NCBI GenBank assembly: GCA_003250865.1
Contig: QKJH01000161.1
Location: forward strand, 1 to 5,601
Reading direction: 5' to 3'
DNA length: 5,601 nucleotides
DNA from: Alphaproteobacteria bacterium
Lineage (GTDB): Bacteria; Pseudomonadota; Alphaproteobacteria; Micavibrionales; SZUA-601
Shown here: in pieces, positions 1 to 5,569 of the stretch
Position numbering within the stretch: the first letter of the stretch is position 1
Layout of the letters: each line of letters begins with the position of its first letter
Notes under the pieces: model-generated
Told to the model about the DNA's origin: nothing
Seen by the model: the letters and a program-made list of their open reading frames with translations, nothing else
The model's database searches: none
Translations under genes and position numbers: made by a program

Positions 1-511
1 GCATATCATTCCGCCTTGGCCGGACATGACGGTTGTGTTTCAATCGCTCTTCCTGTGGCCTCACATGACGTTGCGCGAGAACATCCTGCTGCCGGCGCGT
101 AATCGCGGCCACAGTAATATCGAGCATGAGCTGGATGAGATTGTCGAATTTTTTGACATGCGCCACTTTATCGACAGCTATCCAAATCAGGCATCACTGG
201 GACAGCGCCAGCGCGTGGCCTTGGCGCGTGCCTTTATGCTGAAACCAAAATATATCCTGATGGATGAGATTACTTCATCTCTTGATGTTGAACAGGTGGC
301 CAAAATCCTCACCCGTATTCAGGATTTGCGTGACCGCGGTATCGGTATTTTCATTATTACCCACTTGCTGGGATTTGCCCGTCGCGCGGCTGACCATATC
401 GCTTTTATGGCCGATGGTGTCATTGCCGAAAGTGGTAAGCCGAAAATACTGGACAACCCCGAAACAAAACGCCTTAAACAGTTTGTTTCCGTGATTGAAG
501 AAGCCAGCTAA
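1..511 (+). CDS. ABC transporter ATP-binding protein, polar amino-acid type (5' end missing)
   Basis: This is the C-terminal 169 residues of an ATP-binding cassette subunit, which would power import through a membrane permease from the cytoplasmic face. The reading frame is open from base 2, so the gene starts upstream and the Met at base 26 is internal. Visible in order are the Q-loop (VFQSLFLWP, Gln at visible residue 14), a helical domain, a signature region reading ASLGQRQRVALARA (residues 64-77), Walker B YILMDE (84-89), D-loop SSLD (92-95) and the H-loop His of ITHLL (121). Walker A would lie just outside. The signature differs from the usual LSGGQ, and Walker B is followed by ITSSLD rather than PTSALD. 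The overall pattern resembles GlnQ/HisP-type amino-acid importers, which is family knowledge; the substrate cannot be read here. No permease or binding-protein gene follows, so any partners lie upstream or elsewhere. Confidence 0.9.
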   Translation, partial: HIIPPWPDMTVVFQSLFLWPHMTLRENILLPARNRGHSNIEHELDEIVEFFDMRHFIDSYPNQASLGQRQRVALARAFMLKPKYILMDEITSSLDVEQVAKILTRIQDLRDRGIGIFIITHLLGFARRAADHIAFMADGVIAESGKPKILDNPETKRLKQFVSVIEEAS

Positions 512-683
512 GACTACTTCCACACCCTTATGATTCATAGTTTGGTAAGGTTTCCTAAGCCGAATCTTAAGACTTTCCGTGTAAGAATCGGAGTCCGCTT
601 TGGGAAACAGTCCATTCCTTAAATCGGAGTAAAAGGCCAACATCAGGCAAGAGGGACTTTAGGGGTTGTTTCAAAACAACAGG
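512..683. other. Structured non-coding stretch after the ABC gene
   Basis: I see no credible coding region here. The stretch contains an 11-base near-palindrome TATGA-T-TCATA (529-539), a hairpin at 560-591, a 9-base direct repeat AATCGGAGT (586-594 and 622-630) and a small hairpin GTTGTT-TCAA-AACAAC (665-680). It leads straight into the terminator at 684-723. Four GANTC sites lie at 532, 562, 585 and 591. It could be the 3' untranslated end of the ABC transcript or a separate small RNA. I do not recognise it as 6S, SRP or tmRNA. Confidence 0.4.
560..591. repeat. Imperfect inverted repeat (hairpin) with 9-bp arms
   Basis: CCGAATCTT (560-568) pairs with AAGAATCGG (583-591) except for one central A/A mismatch, leaving a 14-base loop. 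Each arm contains a GANTC site. The function is unknown; it may be RNA secondary structure within the transcript that ends at the terminator at 684-723. Confidence 0.5.
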
Positions 684-723
684 AAAACGTGGTGCAGGGT
701 ATCCCCTTGGCCACGTTTTTTTT
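684..723 (+). terminator. Rho-independent terminator
   Basis: AAAACGTGG (684-692) is perfectly complementary to CCACGTTTT (711-719). The interior can fold further through GGG (697-699) and CCC (703-705). The 3' arm runs into eight T residues (716-723). The orientation ends rightward transcription, from the ABC gene or from an RNA in 512-683, and insulates the GNAT gene from read-through. Confidence 0.85.
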
Positions 724-755
724 ATGACCATTAAACCAGTTGTTAAAATAGTCCG

Positions 756-786
756 CTTACACTACTTTTACCCTATATTCTATTAT
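756..786 (+). promoter_or_regulatory. Possible promoter of the GNAT gene
   Basis: After the terminator the sequence is very A+T-rich up to the GNAT start. The best pair I can see is CTTACA (756-761, 4 of 6 to TTGACA) and TATTAT (781-786, 5 of 6 to TATAAT) with a 19-base spacer. That would give a very short leader. A promoter somewhere in 724-800 is expected because a strong terminator lies upstream; the exact boxes are a weak guess. Confidence 0.25.
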
Positions 787-805
787 ATTTTGAAAGCGCC
801 ATTGA

Positions 806-1258
806 ATGAACACAGCTGAAATTTTTAAAACCACGTCTGAAAACTGGGAAGAACTGATGGCTCTATTTGATCGGTCTCTTAGCTCGGTTAGGAGCTTTAG
901 TGAAGAAGAATGGGACAAGCTCCATACCTGCCTTCAAACCCATTCCTATCCGAAATACGACACGTTTGCCTACAAAAAAGATGGCAAAATCATTGCCTAT
1001 ATCAGCTATTACGATAGCAAGATTGAAATGTTGTATGTCCTGCCGGAATACATGAATCAAGGCATCGGACAAACGCTAATTCGGTATGTTATCGACTATT
1101 ACAAAGAAACCATGATTATCGGCGTGAATAAAAACAACCATATTGCCATGCATATCTATAAAAAGATGGGGTTTGTATCATACGATGAAAAAGACTATGA
1201 CATTTCCGGCGTTTATTCCCCACACTATTTAATGCGCCGCGAATACACGGAATCCTGA
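806..1258 (+). CDS. GNAT family N-acetyltransferase
   Basis: The 150-residue protein has the size and layout of a single-domain Gcn5-related N-acetyltransferase, which moves an acetyl group from acetyl-CoA to an amine. Beta-strand 4 and motif A are seen at residues 74-91 (EMLYVLPEYMNQGIGQTL), with the glycine-rich acetyl-CoA pyrophosphate loop N-Q-G-I-G at 84-88. Motif B is seen at 104-123 (IIGVNKNNHIAMHIYKKMGF), with the family's Asn-Ala-Tyr-GF pattern. The usual Arg/Gln of the R/QxxGxG/A motif is Met83. The substrate cannot be predicted. The ATG at 806 has only a weak purine stretch (TGAAAG, 791-796) upstream; a later Met at residue 18 would shorten the N-terminus but leave the fold. The gene is more A+T-rich than its neighbours (bases 961-1020 hold 22 G+C), which may mean transfer. 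It stands alone between terminators and converges on ftsZ. Confidence 0.85.
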   Translation: MNTAEIFKTTSENWEELMALFDRSLSSVRSFSEEEWDKLHTCLQTHSYPKYDTFAYKKDGKIIAYISYYDSKIEMLYVLPEYMNQGIGQTLIRYVIDYYKETMIIGVNKNNHIAMHIYKKMGFVSYDEKDYDISGVYSPHYLMRREYTES

Positions 1259-1270
1259 CCATTTAAACTA

Positions 1271-1310
1271 AAAACAAAAAAAAGACCGGAACAGTTTCCC
1301 GTTCCGGCTC
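1271..1310 (-). terminator. Rho-independent terminator of ftsZ
   Basis: CCGGAAC (1286-1292) and GTTCCGG (1301-1307) form a 7-bp G+C-rich stem with an 8-base loop. An A-rich run at 1271-1283 becomes a U-tract when read leftward, so this is a terminator for the minus strand, about 45 bases past the ftsZ stop. Read rightward, the stem is followed by CTCAAGG and not a T-tract, so it is probably a poor terminator for the GNAT gene. Confidence 0.85.
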
Positions 1311-1351
1311 AAGGTTCTTCAGGGGTTGAAGACAGTTACGATGCGTTTTTC

Positions 1352-3067
1352 TTAATTGACCTGACGACGCAAGAAGGCAGGTATATCAAGATCATCATCT
1401 GAATCTTGTGATTGAATCGGTGCTTCATCGCGCGGCGCGCGTACCGACAATGACGGTTGTTCGTTTTCTTCCGGCATGTCCATTTTGCTGTCCGAGCGGG
1501 CACCCGTCAGACGTTCAAACAAAGACATCGGTTTTTTGCCTTGTGTCTCTTTCGTTTGCGAAGAAGATACACTAACCGACGGCTCTGCCGTGATAATCGG
1601 CGAAGCTGTCAGGCCGGCTGCATCGCGTTCCCGTTTGTTAACGGAAACCGGAGACGGAGGAATAAAGCTGCCGCCCTCATCGGTTTCACCCGACGATTGA
1701 GACGAATAGCCTTCCATATCCTGTTGTTCTTCATTTTCGACCAACACATCCAATTCCGGTTCATCTTCTTCGGAATACTGGATTTGCTCCTGCTCCTGAA
1801 TTTTATGAGCCGCATTACCGGAATAGCTGGGACGCGATGTCATTTCTGTTGCCAGACGTGAAGCACTGCTGACCGGTTGTTGAGTGCTCATGGAACGTGT
1901 CTGCTGTGAAGAAGACATGGTTGAGCCGCCGTTATTGGACGATGTATTACCGTTGCCCAAGCCCATGCGCAGACCGCCGAACGTACCGGTTTGACGGCGT
2001 TGTTCACCCTGCTGTTGCGGGGCGTTGGCAATCGGGCGGGACTGATGCGCCATGGCATCGGTACGTTGTTGCAATCCTTCACTTGTAGACTTGCGTGCAG
2101 ATTCAGATTCAATACCCGTGGCCACAACGGAAACACGCATCGAACCTTCAAGGTCTTCGGCAAAGGTCGAACCAAAGATAATATTGGCATTCGGGTCAAC
2201 TTCGTCACGGATACGATTACAAGCCTCGTCCACTTCGAACAGGGTCATATCGTAACCACCAGTAATATTAACAAGCACACCGCGCGCACCCTGCATCGTG
2301 GTATCTTCCAACAGCGGGTTGGAAATGGCGGCTTCGGCGGCTTCGATGGCACGGCGTTCGCCGCTGGCTTCGCCCGTTCCCATCATAGCTTTGCCCATTT
2401 CAGCCATTACGGTGCGAATATCGGCAAAATCAAGGTTAATCAGACCCGGCATCACCATCAAATCGGTTACCCCGCGTACGCCGGAGTTCAACACATCATC
2501 CGCCATTTTAAAGGCATCGGCAAAGGTGGTTTTCTCATTGGCAACACGGAAGAGATTCTGGTTCGGAATAATCAGCAATGTATCGACATATTGCTGTAGC
2601 TCTTCAATGGATTGTTCGGCAATACGCATGCGGTGCTGGCCTTCGAAATGGAAAGGCTTGGTTACCACACCGACTGTCAGGATACCGGCTTCGCGGGCAG
2701 CACGGGCAATAACCGGAGCCGCACCTGACCCAGTACCACCGCCCATACCGGCAGTAATAAAGGCCATATTCGAGCCATCAAGATAGCCCATGACATCATC
2801 CAGCGCTTCTTCAGCAGCAGCGCGACCAACATCCGGACGTGCGCCGGCACCAAGACCGCGCGTAATGTTTGTACCCAACTGGATTTTGCGATCCGCCAGA
2901 TTTTTTTGCAACGACTGGGCATCCGTATTACAAACCAGAAACTCTACGCCTTCCAGATTTGTCTGAATCATATTGTTAACAGCGTTACATCCGCCGCCGC
3001 CGATACCAACAACCGTAATACGCGGTTTCAATTGGGTATCCTCCTCGGGCATTCTGACGTTGATCAT
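1352..3067 (-). CDS. ftsZ: Cell division protein FtsZ
   Basis: FtsZ is the tubulin-like GTPase that polymerises into the cytoplasmic Z-ring and recruits the divisome. The 571-residue protein begins with a short extension. The nucleotide-binding G-loop is GIGGGGCNAV at 21-30, with Cys27 where glycine is usual. The tubulin signature GGGTGSGAAP lies at 109-118, and the synergy-loop region NLDFADIRTVM at 211-221 supplies the acidic catalytic residues Asp213 and Asp216. The globular part ends near residue 320. A linker of roughly 240 residues follows, rich in Ser, Gln, Asn and Gly, then acidic. It carries one compact island (KKPMSLFERLTGA, 511-523), and the protein ends in the conserved DLDIPAFLRRQVN tail that binds FtsA and other partners. 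Length and tail fit alphaproteobacterial FtsZs, which are longer than the roughly 380-residue enterobacterial form. The start is supported by a strong SD five bases upstream. No ftsA or ftsQ precedes it; it appears monocistronic, with its own terminator. Confidence 0.98.
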   Translation of the reverse strand: MINVRMPEEDTQLKPRITVVGIGGGGCNAVNNMIQTNLEGVEFLVCNTDAQSLQKNLADRKIQLGTNITRGLGAGARPDVGRAAAEEALDDVMGYLDGSNMAFITAGMGGGTGSGAAPVIARAAREAGILTVGVVTKPFHFEGQHRMRIAEQSIEELQQYVDTLLIIPNQNLFRVANEKTTFADAFKMADDVLNSGVRGVTDLMVMPGLINLDFADIRTVMAEMGKAMMGTGEASGERRAIEAAEAAISNPLLEDTTMQGARGVLVNITGGYDMTLFEVDEACNRIRDEVDPNANIIFGSTFAEDLEGSMRVSVVATGIESESARKSTSEGLQQRTDAMAHQSRPIANAPQQQGEQRRQTGTFGGLRMGLGNGNTSSNNGGSTMSSSQQTRSMSTQQPVSSASRLATEMTSRPSYSGNAAHKIQEQEQIQYSEEDEPELDVLVENEEQQDMEGYSSQSSGETDEGGSFIPPSPVSVNKRERDAAGLTASPIITAEPSVSVSSSQTKETQGKKPMSLFERLTGARSDSKMDMPEENEQPSLSVRAPRDEAPIQSQDSDDDLDIPAFLRRQVN

Positions 3068-3072
3068 CTATT

Positions 3073-3077
3073 CCTCC
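3073..3077 (-). promoter_or_regulatory. Strong ribosome binding site of ftsZ
   Basis: Read leftward, the sequence is AGTGGAGGAATAG followed by ATG. The GGAGG core sits five bases before the start codon. This fixes the start at 3067 over the in-frame ATG at codon 6, and is much stronger than any SD at the other genes in the window. Confidence 0.85.
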
Positions 3078-3099
3078 ACTCAAATATGTCGATAGGGTG

Positions 3100-3128
3100 A
3101 TTCTAACGATTTATTTACTTTTAGACTA
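3100..3128 (-). promoter_or_regulatory. Possible ftsZ promoter
   Basis: Read leftward, TAGAAT (complement of 3100-3105) matches TATAAT at 5 of 6 positions and would give a leader of about 25-30 bases. The -35 position with 17-base spacing (3123-3128) reads TAGTCT, only 3 of 6, so the call is weak. The -10 overlaps the GANTC site at 3099-3103, an arrangement that can make a promoter sensitive to CcrM methylation in alphaproteobacteria. Confidence 0.3.
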
Positions 3129-3175
3129 GGGGAAAAATGATTCTTTTATTGCTTTTTTTCTAGTTTATTGATTCT

Positions 3176-3194
3176 TTTCTTAACTTTTAAGAAA
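3176..3194. repeat. Perfect inverted repeat 1 (8-3-8)
   Basis: TTTCTTAA (3176-3183), spacer CTT, TTAAGAAA (3187-3194). There is no T-tract directly after it on either strand, so it is not an obvious terminator. It is a candidate operator or a hairpin in the ftsZ leader if transcription starts far upstream. Confidence 0.6.
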
Positions 3195-3201
3195 GGTAAA
3201 T

Positions 3202-3219
3202 TTTCATAATCCTATGAAA
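3202..3219. repeat. Perfect inverted repeat 2 (7-4-7)
   Basis: TTTCATA (3202-3208), spacer ATCC, TATGAAA (3213-3219). It shares the outer TTTC...GAAA ends with repeat 1. Its centre lies about 25.5 bases from that of repeat 1. Confidence 0.55.
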
Positions 3220-3228
3220 CACGGTTTT

Positions 3229-3245
3229 TTGGAATAAAATTCCAA
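3229..3245. repeat. Perfect inverted repeat 3 (7-3-7)
   Basis: TTGGAAT (3229-3235), spacer AAA, ATTCCAA (3239-3245). Its arms differ in sequence from repeats 1 and 2, but the geometry is the same. Its centre lies about 26.5 bases from that of repeat 2. Confidence 0.55.
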
Positions 3246-3273
3246 GTTCAAATGAAATCCTTTCGATTCATTG

Positions 3274-3301
3274 CTGACATTCAATAGAATTACACGACAA
3301 T
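3274..3301 (+). promoter_or_regulatory. Possible ligA promoter
   Basis: CTGACA (3274-3279, 5 of 6 to TTGACA) and GACAAT (3296-3301, 4 of 6 to TATAAT) are 16 bases apart and would start transcription about 70 bases before ligA. An alternative -10, TATAAA at 3309-3314, lacks a good -35. The call is tentative. Confidence 0.3.
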
Positions 3302-3305
3302 TAAC
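3290..3305 (+). promoter_or_regulatory. CtrA-like binding box
   Basis: TTAC-N7-TTAAC matches the alphaproteobacterial CtrA consensus TTAA-N7-TTAAC at 8 of 9 fixed positions. It overlaps the -10 of the suggested ligA promoter and lies in the region shared with ftsZ, a known CtrA target in Caulobacter. A single match in A+T-rich DNA can arise by chance. Confidence 0.35.
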
Positions 3306-3380
3306 CTTTATAAAAGCATCCGCCCTTCCGGTTTCATTTCGGCTCTTTTAATACGCGGCATTTTCCTCTATGAATGAAGC

Positions 3381-5486
3381 ATGACAGACGATTTATTTTC
3401 ATACCGCAAAGAACCGGATATTGGCACGCGCCTTGAGCAATTGCGTGAACAGGTGCGCTATCACAACACACTTTATTATAATGACGATGCGCCTGAAATT
3501 TCGGATGGGGAATATGATACCCTGTTTAAAAAACTCGTCGAGCTGGAAAAACAGCATCCCGAATTGATTACCCCCGACAGTCCTACCCAAACCGTGGGCA
3601 CAACCGTCAAAAGCAAAGGGTTTGAGAAATACACCCATCAGGTTCCCATGCTTTCTCTGTCCAACGTGTTTTCCCGCGAAGAAGCCGGTGAGTTTCTGGA
3701 ACGTATCTACCGCTTTTTAGGTAAAACCCCCGATGGCTCCATTGCGCTTGTGGCCGAACCGAAAATCGACGGTTTGTCTTTGGGCATACATTATATAAAT
3801 GGAGAACTTGTTACAGCCGTGACACGCGGTGACGGCTTTGAAGGCGAAAATGTCACAGCCAATATCCTGACCCTTAATACGGTGCCCAAGCGGTTGCCTG
3901 CCCCGTTCCCGCCCCATGTCGAGGTACGCGGCGAAGTCTATATGGACAAAGAGGATTTTCTGACACTCAACGCCGCGCAGGAAGAAGAAGGCAAGAAAGT
4001 CTTTGCCAATCCGCGCAATGCGGCTGCGGGCAGCCTGCGCCAACTGGACACGACGATTACGGCAAAACGCCCGTTAAAATTCATCGCCTATGCATTTGGG
4101 TATGTCGAGGGCGACCTTCCCAACAACCCCGACAGCCAATCCGGACTGAAACAGGTTATGGAACACTGGGGTTTTACCGGTAACACACCCAGCAAAATTT
4201 GCAAAACCCTTGATGACATGATGGATTATTACGAAAACACCATGACAGGCCGTCCCGATATGACTTATGAAATCGACGGCATCGTGTACAAAGTTGATTC
4301 ACTGGCTTTGCAGGAACGTTTGGGGTTTGTCTCCCGTTCGCCGCGCTGGGCAACCGCTCATAAATTCCCCGCCGAACAGGTGGAAACCGTTATCGAAGAA
4401 ATAAACATACAAATCGGCCGTACCGGTGTCCTAACCCCTGTGGCCAAGCTTCGCCCCGTTGCGGTTGGCGGTGTCATTGTCTCAAACGCCACCTTGCATA
4501 ACGAAGATGAAATCGCCCGCAAGGATATCCGCGTTGGCGACACCGTCATTATCCAGCGCGCCGGAGACGTTATCCCGCAGGTGGTTAAAGTTCTGACCGA
4601 CAAACGCCCTACAAACAGTCAACCCTACACCATGCCCGACACCTGCAAGGAATGCGGATCGCATGCCGTGCGCAAAGAGGGGGAAGTGGCGCGCCGCTGT
4701 ACCGGCGGACTTATTTGCCCTGCGCAAGCGGTCGAACGCCTCAAGCACTTCGTCTCGCGCGATGCGATGAATATTGACGGGCTAGGGAACAAAATCATTC
4801 GTGATTTTTTCAAAGAAGGTCTGATTAAAAACCCCCACGACATATACAAGCTGTCCGAAACCAACGAGACATTGGAAATACCAATAGAAAAACGCGAAGG
4901 GTGGGGCGAACTATCACAGAAAAACCTGTTTACCGCCATCGACAACAGCCGGACCATTGATTTGCACCGCTTTATCTTTGCCTTGGGCATCCGGCAGGTC
5001 GGCAGCGCCACCGCCAAGCGGCTGGCCAGACACTATAAAACATTCAAGGATTTGCGGCAGGCCTTAACGGGTATGAAACCGACCGATGACAATGAAGCCT
5101 ATCAGGATTTGATAGCGCTGGACGATATTGGCCCGATGATGGCCGCCGACATGATTGATTTCTTTGCCGAGCAACATAACCGGGATTTGCTGGAGCTGTT
5201 GGAAGAGGAAATCACCATTAATCCCGCCGAAGACATTCAGGTTTCAGACTCGCCGATAGCCGGAAAAACCGTTGTTTTTACCGGAAAACTGGAAAAAATG
5301 TCGCGTGATGAGGCCAAAGCCACTGCCGAACGGCTGGGTGCCAAAGTGGCCGGTTCCGTTTCGGCCAAAACCGACATGGTCATCGCCGGGGAAGATGCGG
5401 GTTCAAAATTGAAAAAGGCCAAGGAGCTGGGCGTAGAAATCTTGACCGAAGAAAATTGGCTTAATCTCGTAAAAATCAACGTTTAG
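3381..5486 (+). CDS. ligA: NAD-dependent DNA ligase LigA
   Basis: LigA seals nicks in duplex DNA during replication and repair, using NAD+ to form a ligase-AMP intermediate. At 701 residues it is full length and has all the family's domains. The Ia domain (about 15-75) carries the YHNTLYYNDDAPEISDGEYD nicotinamide-binding motif. The adenylation domain has the nucleotidyl-lysine motif AEPKIDG with Lys128, and HKFPAE at 327-332. The OB fold starts near IGRTGVLTPVA (345-355). A zinc finger is formed by Cys422, Cys425, Cys440 and Cys446. Helix-hairpin-helix repeats follow (about 450-610), then a C-terminal BRCT domain (about 622-701) containing GKTVVFTGKLE and ending EENWLNLV. All key residues look intact. 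The ATG at 3381 has only a poor SD; a four-codon open frame (3370-3384) ends across it. No gene lies close enough upstream on the same strand to form an operon. Confidence 0.98.
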   Translation: MTDDLFSYRKEPDIGTRLEQLREQVRYHNTLYYNDDAPEISDGEYDTLFKKLVELEKQHPELITPDSPTQTVGTTVKSKGFEKYTHQVPMLSLSNVFSREEAGEFLERIYRFLGKTPDGSIALVAEPKIDGLSLGIHYINGELVTAVTRGDGFEGENVTANILTLNTVPKRLPAPFPPHVEVRGEVYMDKEDFLTLNAAQEEEGKKVFANPRNAAAGSLRQLDTTITAKRPLKFIAYAFGYVEGDLPNNPDSQSGLKQVMEHWGFTGNTPSKICKTLDDMMDYYENTMTGRPDMTYEIDGIVYKVDSLALQERLGFVSRSPRWATAHKFPAEQVETVIEEINIQIGRTGVLTPVAKLRPVAVGGVIVSNATLHNEDEIARKDIRVGDTVIIQRAGDVIPQVVKVLTDKRPTNSQPYTMPDTCKECGSHAVRKEGEVARRCTGGLICPAQAVERLKHFVSRDAMNIDGLGNKIIRDFFKEGLIKNPHDIYKLSETNETLEIPIEKREGWGELSQKNLFTAIDNSRTIDLHRFIFALGIRQVGSATAKRLARHYKTFKDLRQALTGMKPTDDNEAYQDLIALDDIGPMMAADMIDFFAEQHNRDLLELLEEEITINPAEDIQVSDSPIAGKTVVFTGKLEKMSRDEAKATAERLGAKVAGSVSAKTDMVIAGEDAGSKLKKAKELGVEILTEENWLNLVKINV

Positions 5487-5569
5487 TTAGCGTTTATTAA
5501 CCAATGGACGGGCATGATAGGTTTGGATTTTTGTATTTGGAATGTTTGACGTAAGGTAGCAGTTTTTTC

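Larger units (their letters stand above)
3068..3380. other. Divergent ftsZ/ligA control region
   Basis: This 313-base A+T-rich gap separates the starts of ftsZ (leftward) and ligA (rightward) and must contain promoters for both. No gene is apparent in it. It holds three perfect inverted repeats in series (3176-3245), a weaker fourth around 3251-3272, and four GATTC sites (GANTC class) at 3099, 3139, 3170 and 3265. The string TGATTCTTTT occurs twice (3138-3147 and 3169-3178). There is also a TTAC-N7-TTAAC box at 3290-3305. Confidence 0.7.

Noticed and set aside
275..643. Open frame on the minus strand over the end of the ABC gene
   Set aside because: It is a shadow of the ABC coding strand with no recognisable motifs and no SD I can see; the ABC motifs on the plus strand are unmistakable.
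731..746. TTAA-N8-TTAA upstream of the GNAT gene as a CtrA site
   Set aside because: The spacer is 8 and not 7 bases, and the region is so A+T-rich that such pairs are expected.
1991..2599. 202-codon open frame on the plus strand inside ftsZ
   Set aside because: It is antisense to the conserved FtsZ GTPase domain, and its length is explained by codon bias of the real gene.
3138..3178. Repeated TGATTCTTTT as a mobile-element or CRISPR remnant
   Set aside because: Only two short copies in T-rich DNA with no regular spacer; better explained by local base bias and GANTC sites.
5487..5501. TTAG-N6-TTAAC after ligA as a CtrA site for the downstream gene
   Set aside because: The spacing is wrong and the first half mismatches; only a half-site remains.
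5501..5532. Terminator after ligA (CCAA pairing with TTGG before a short T-run)
   Set aside because: Only about four base pairs with a long loop; too weak to call.
5539..5552. Sigma-54-like TTGG...TTGAC element before the possible motA
   Set aside because: The GG-N10-GC core is not met.
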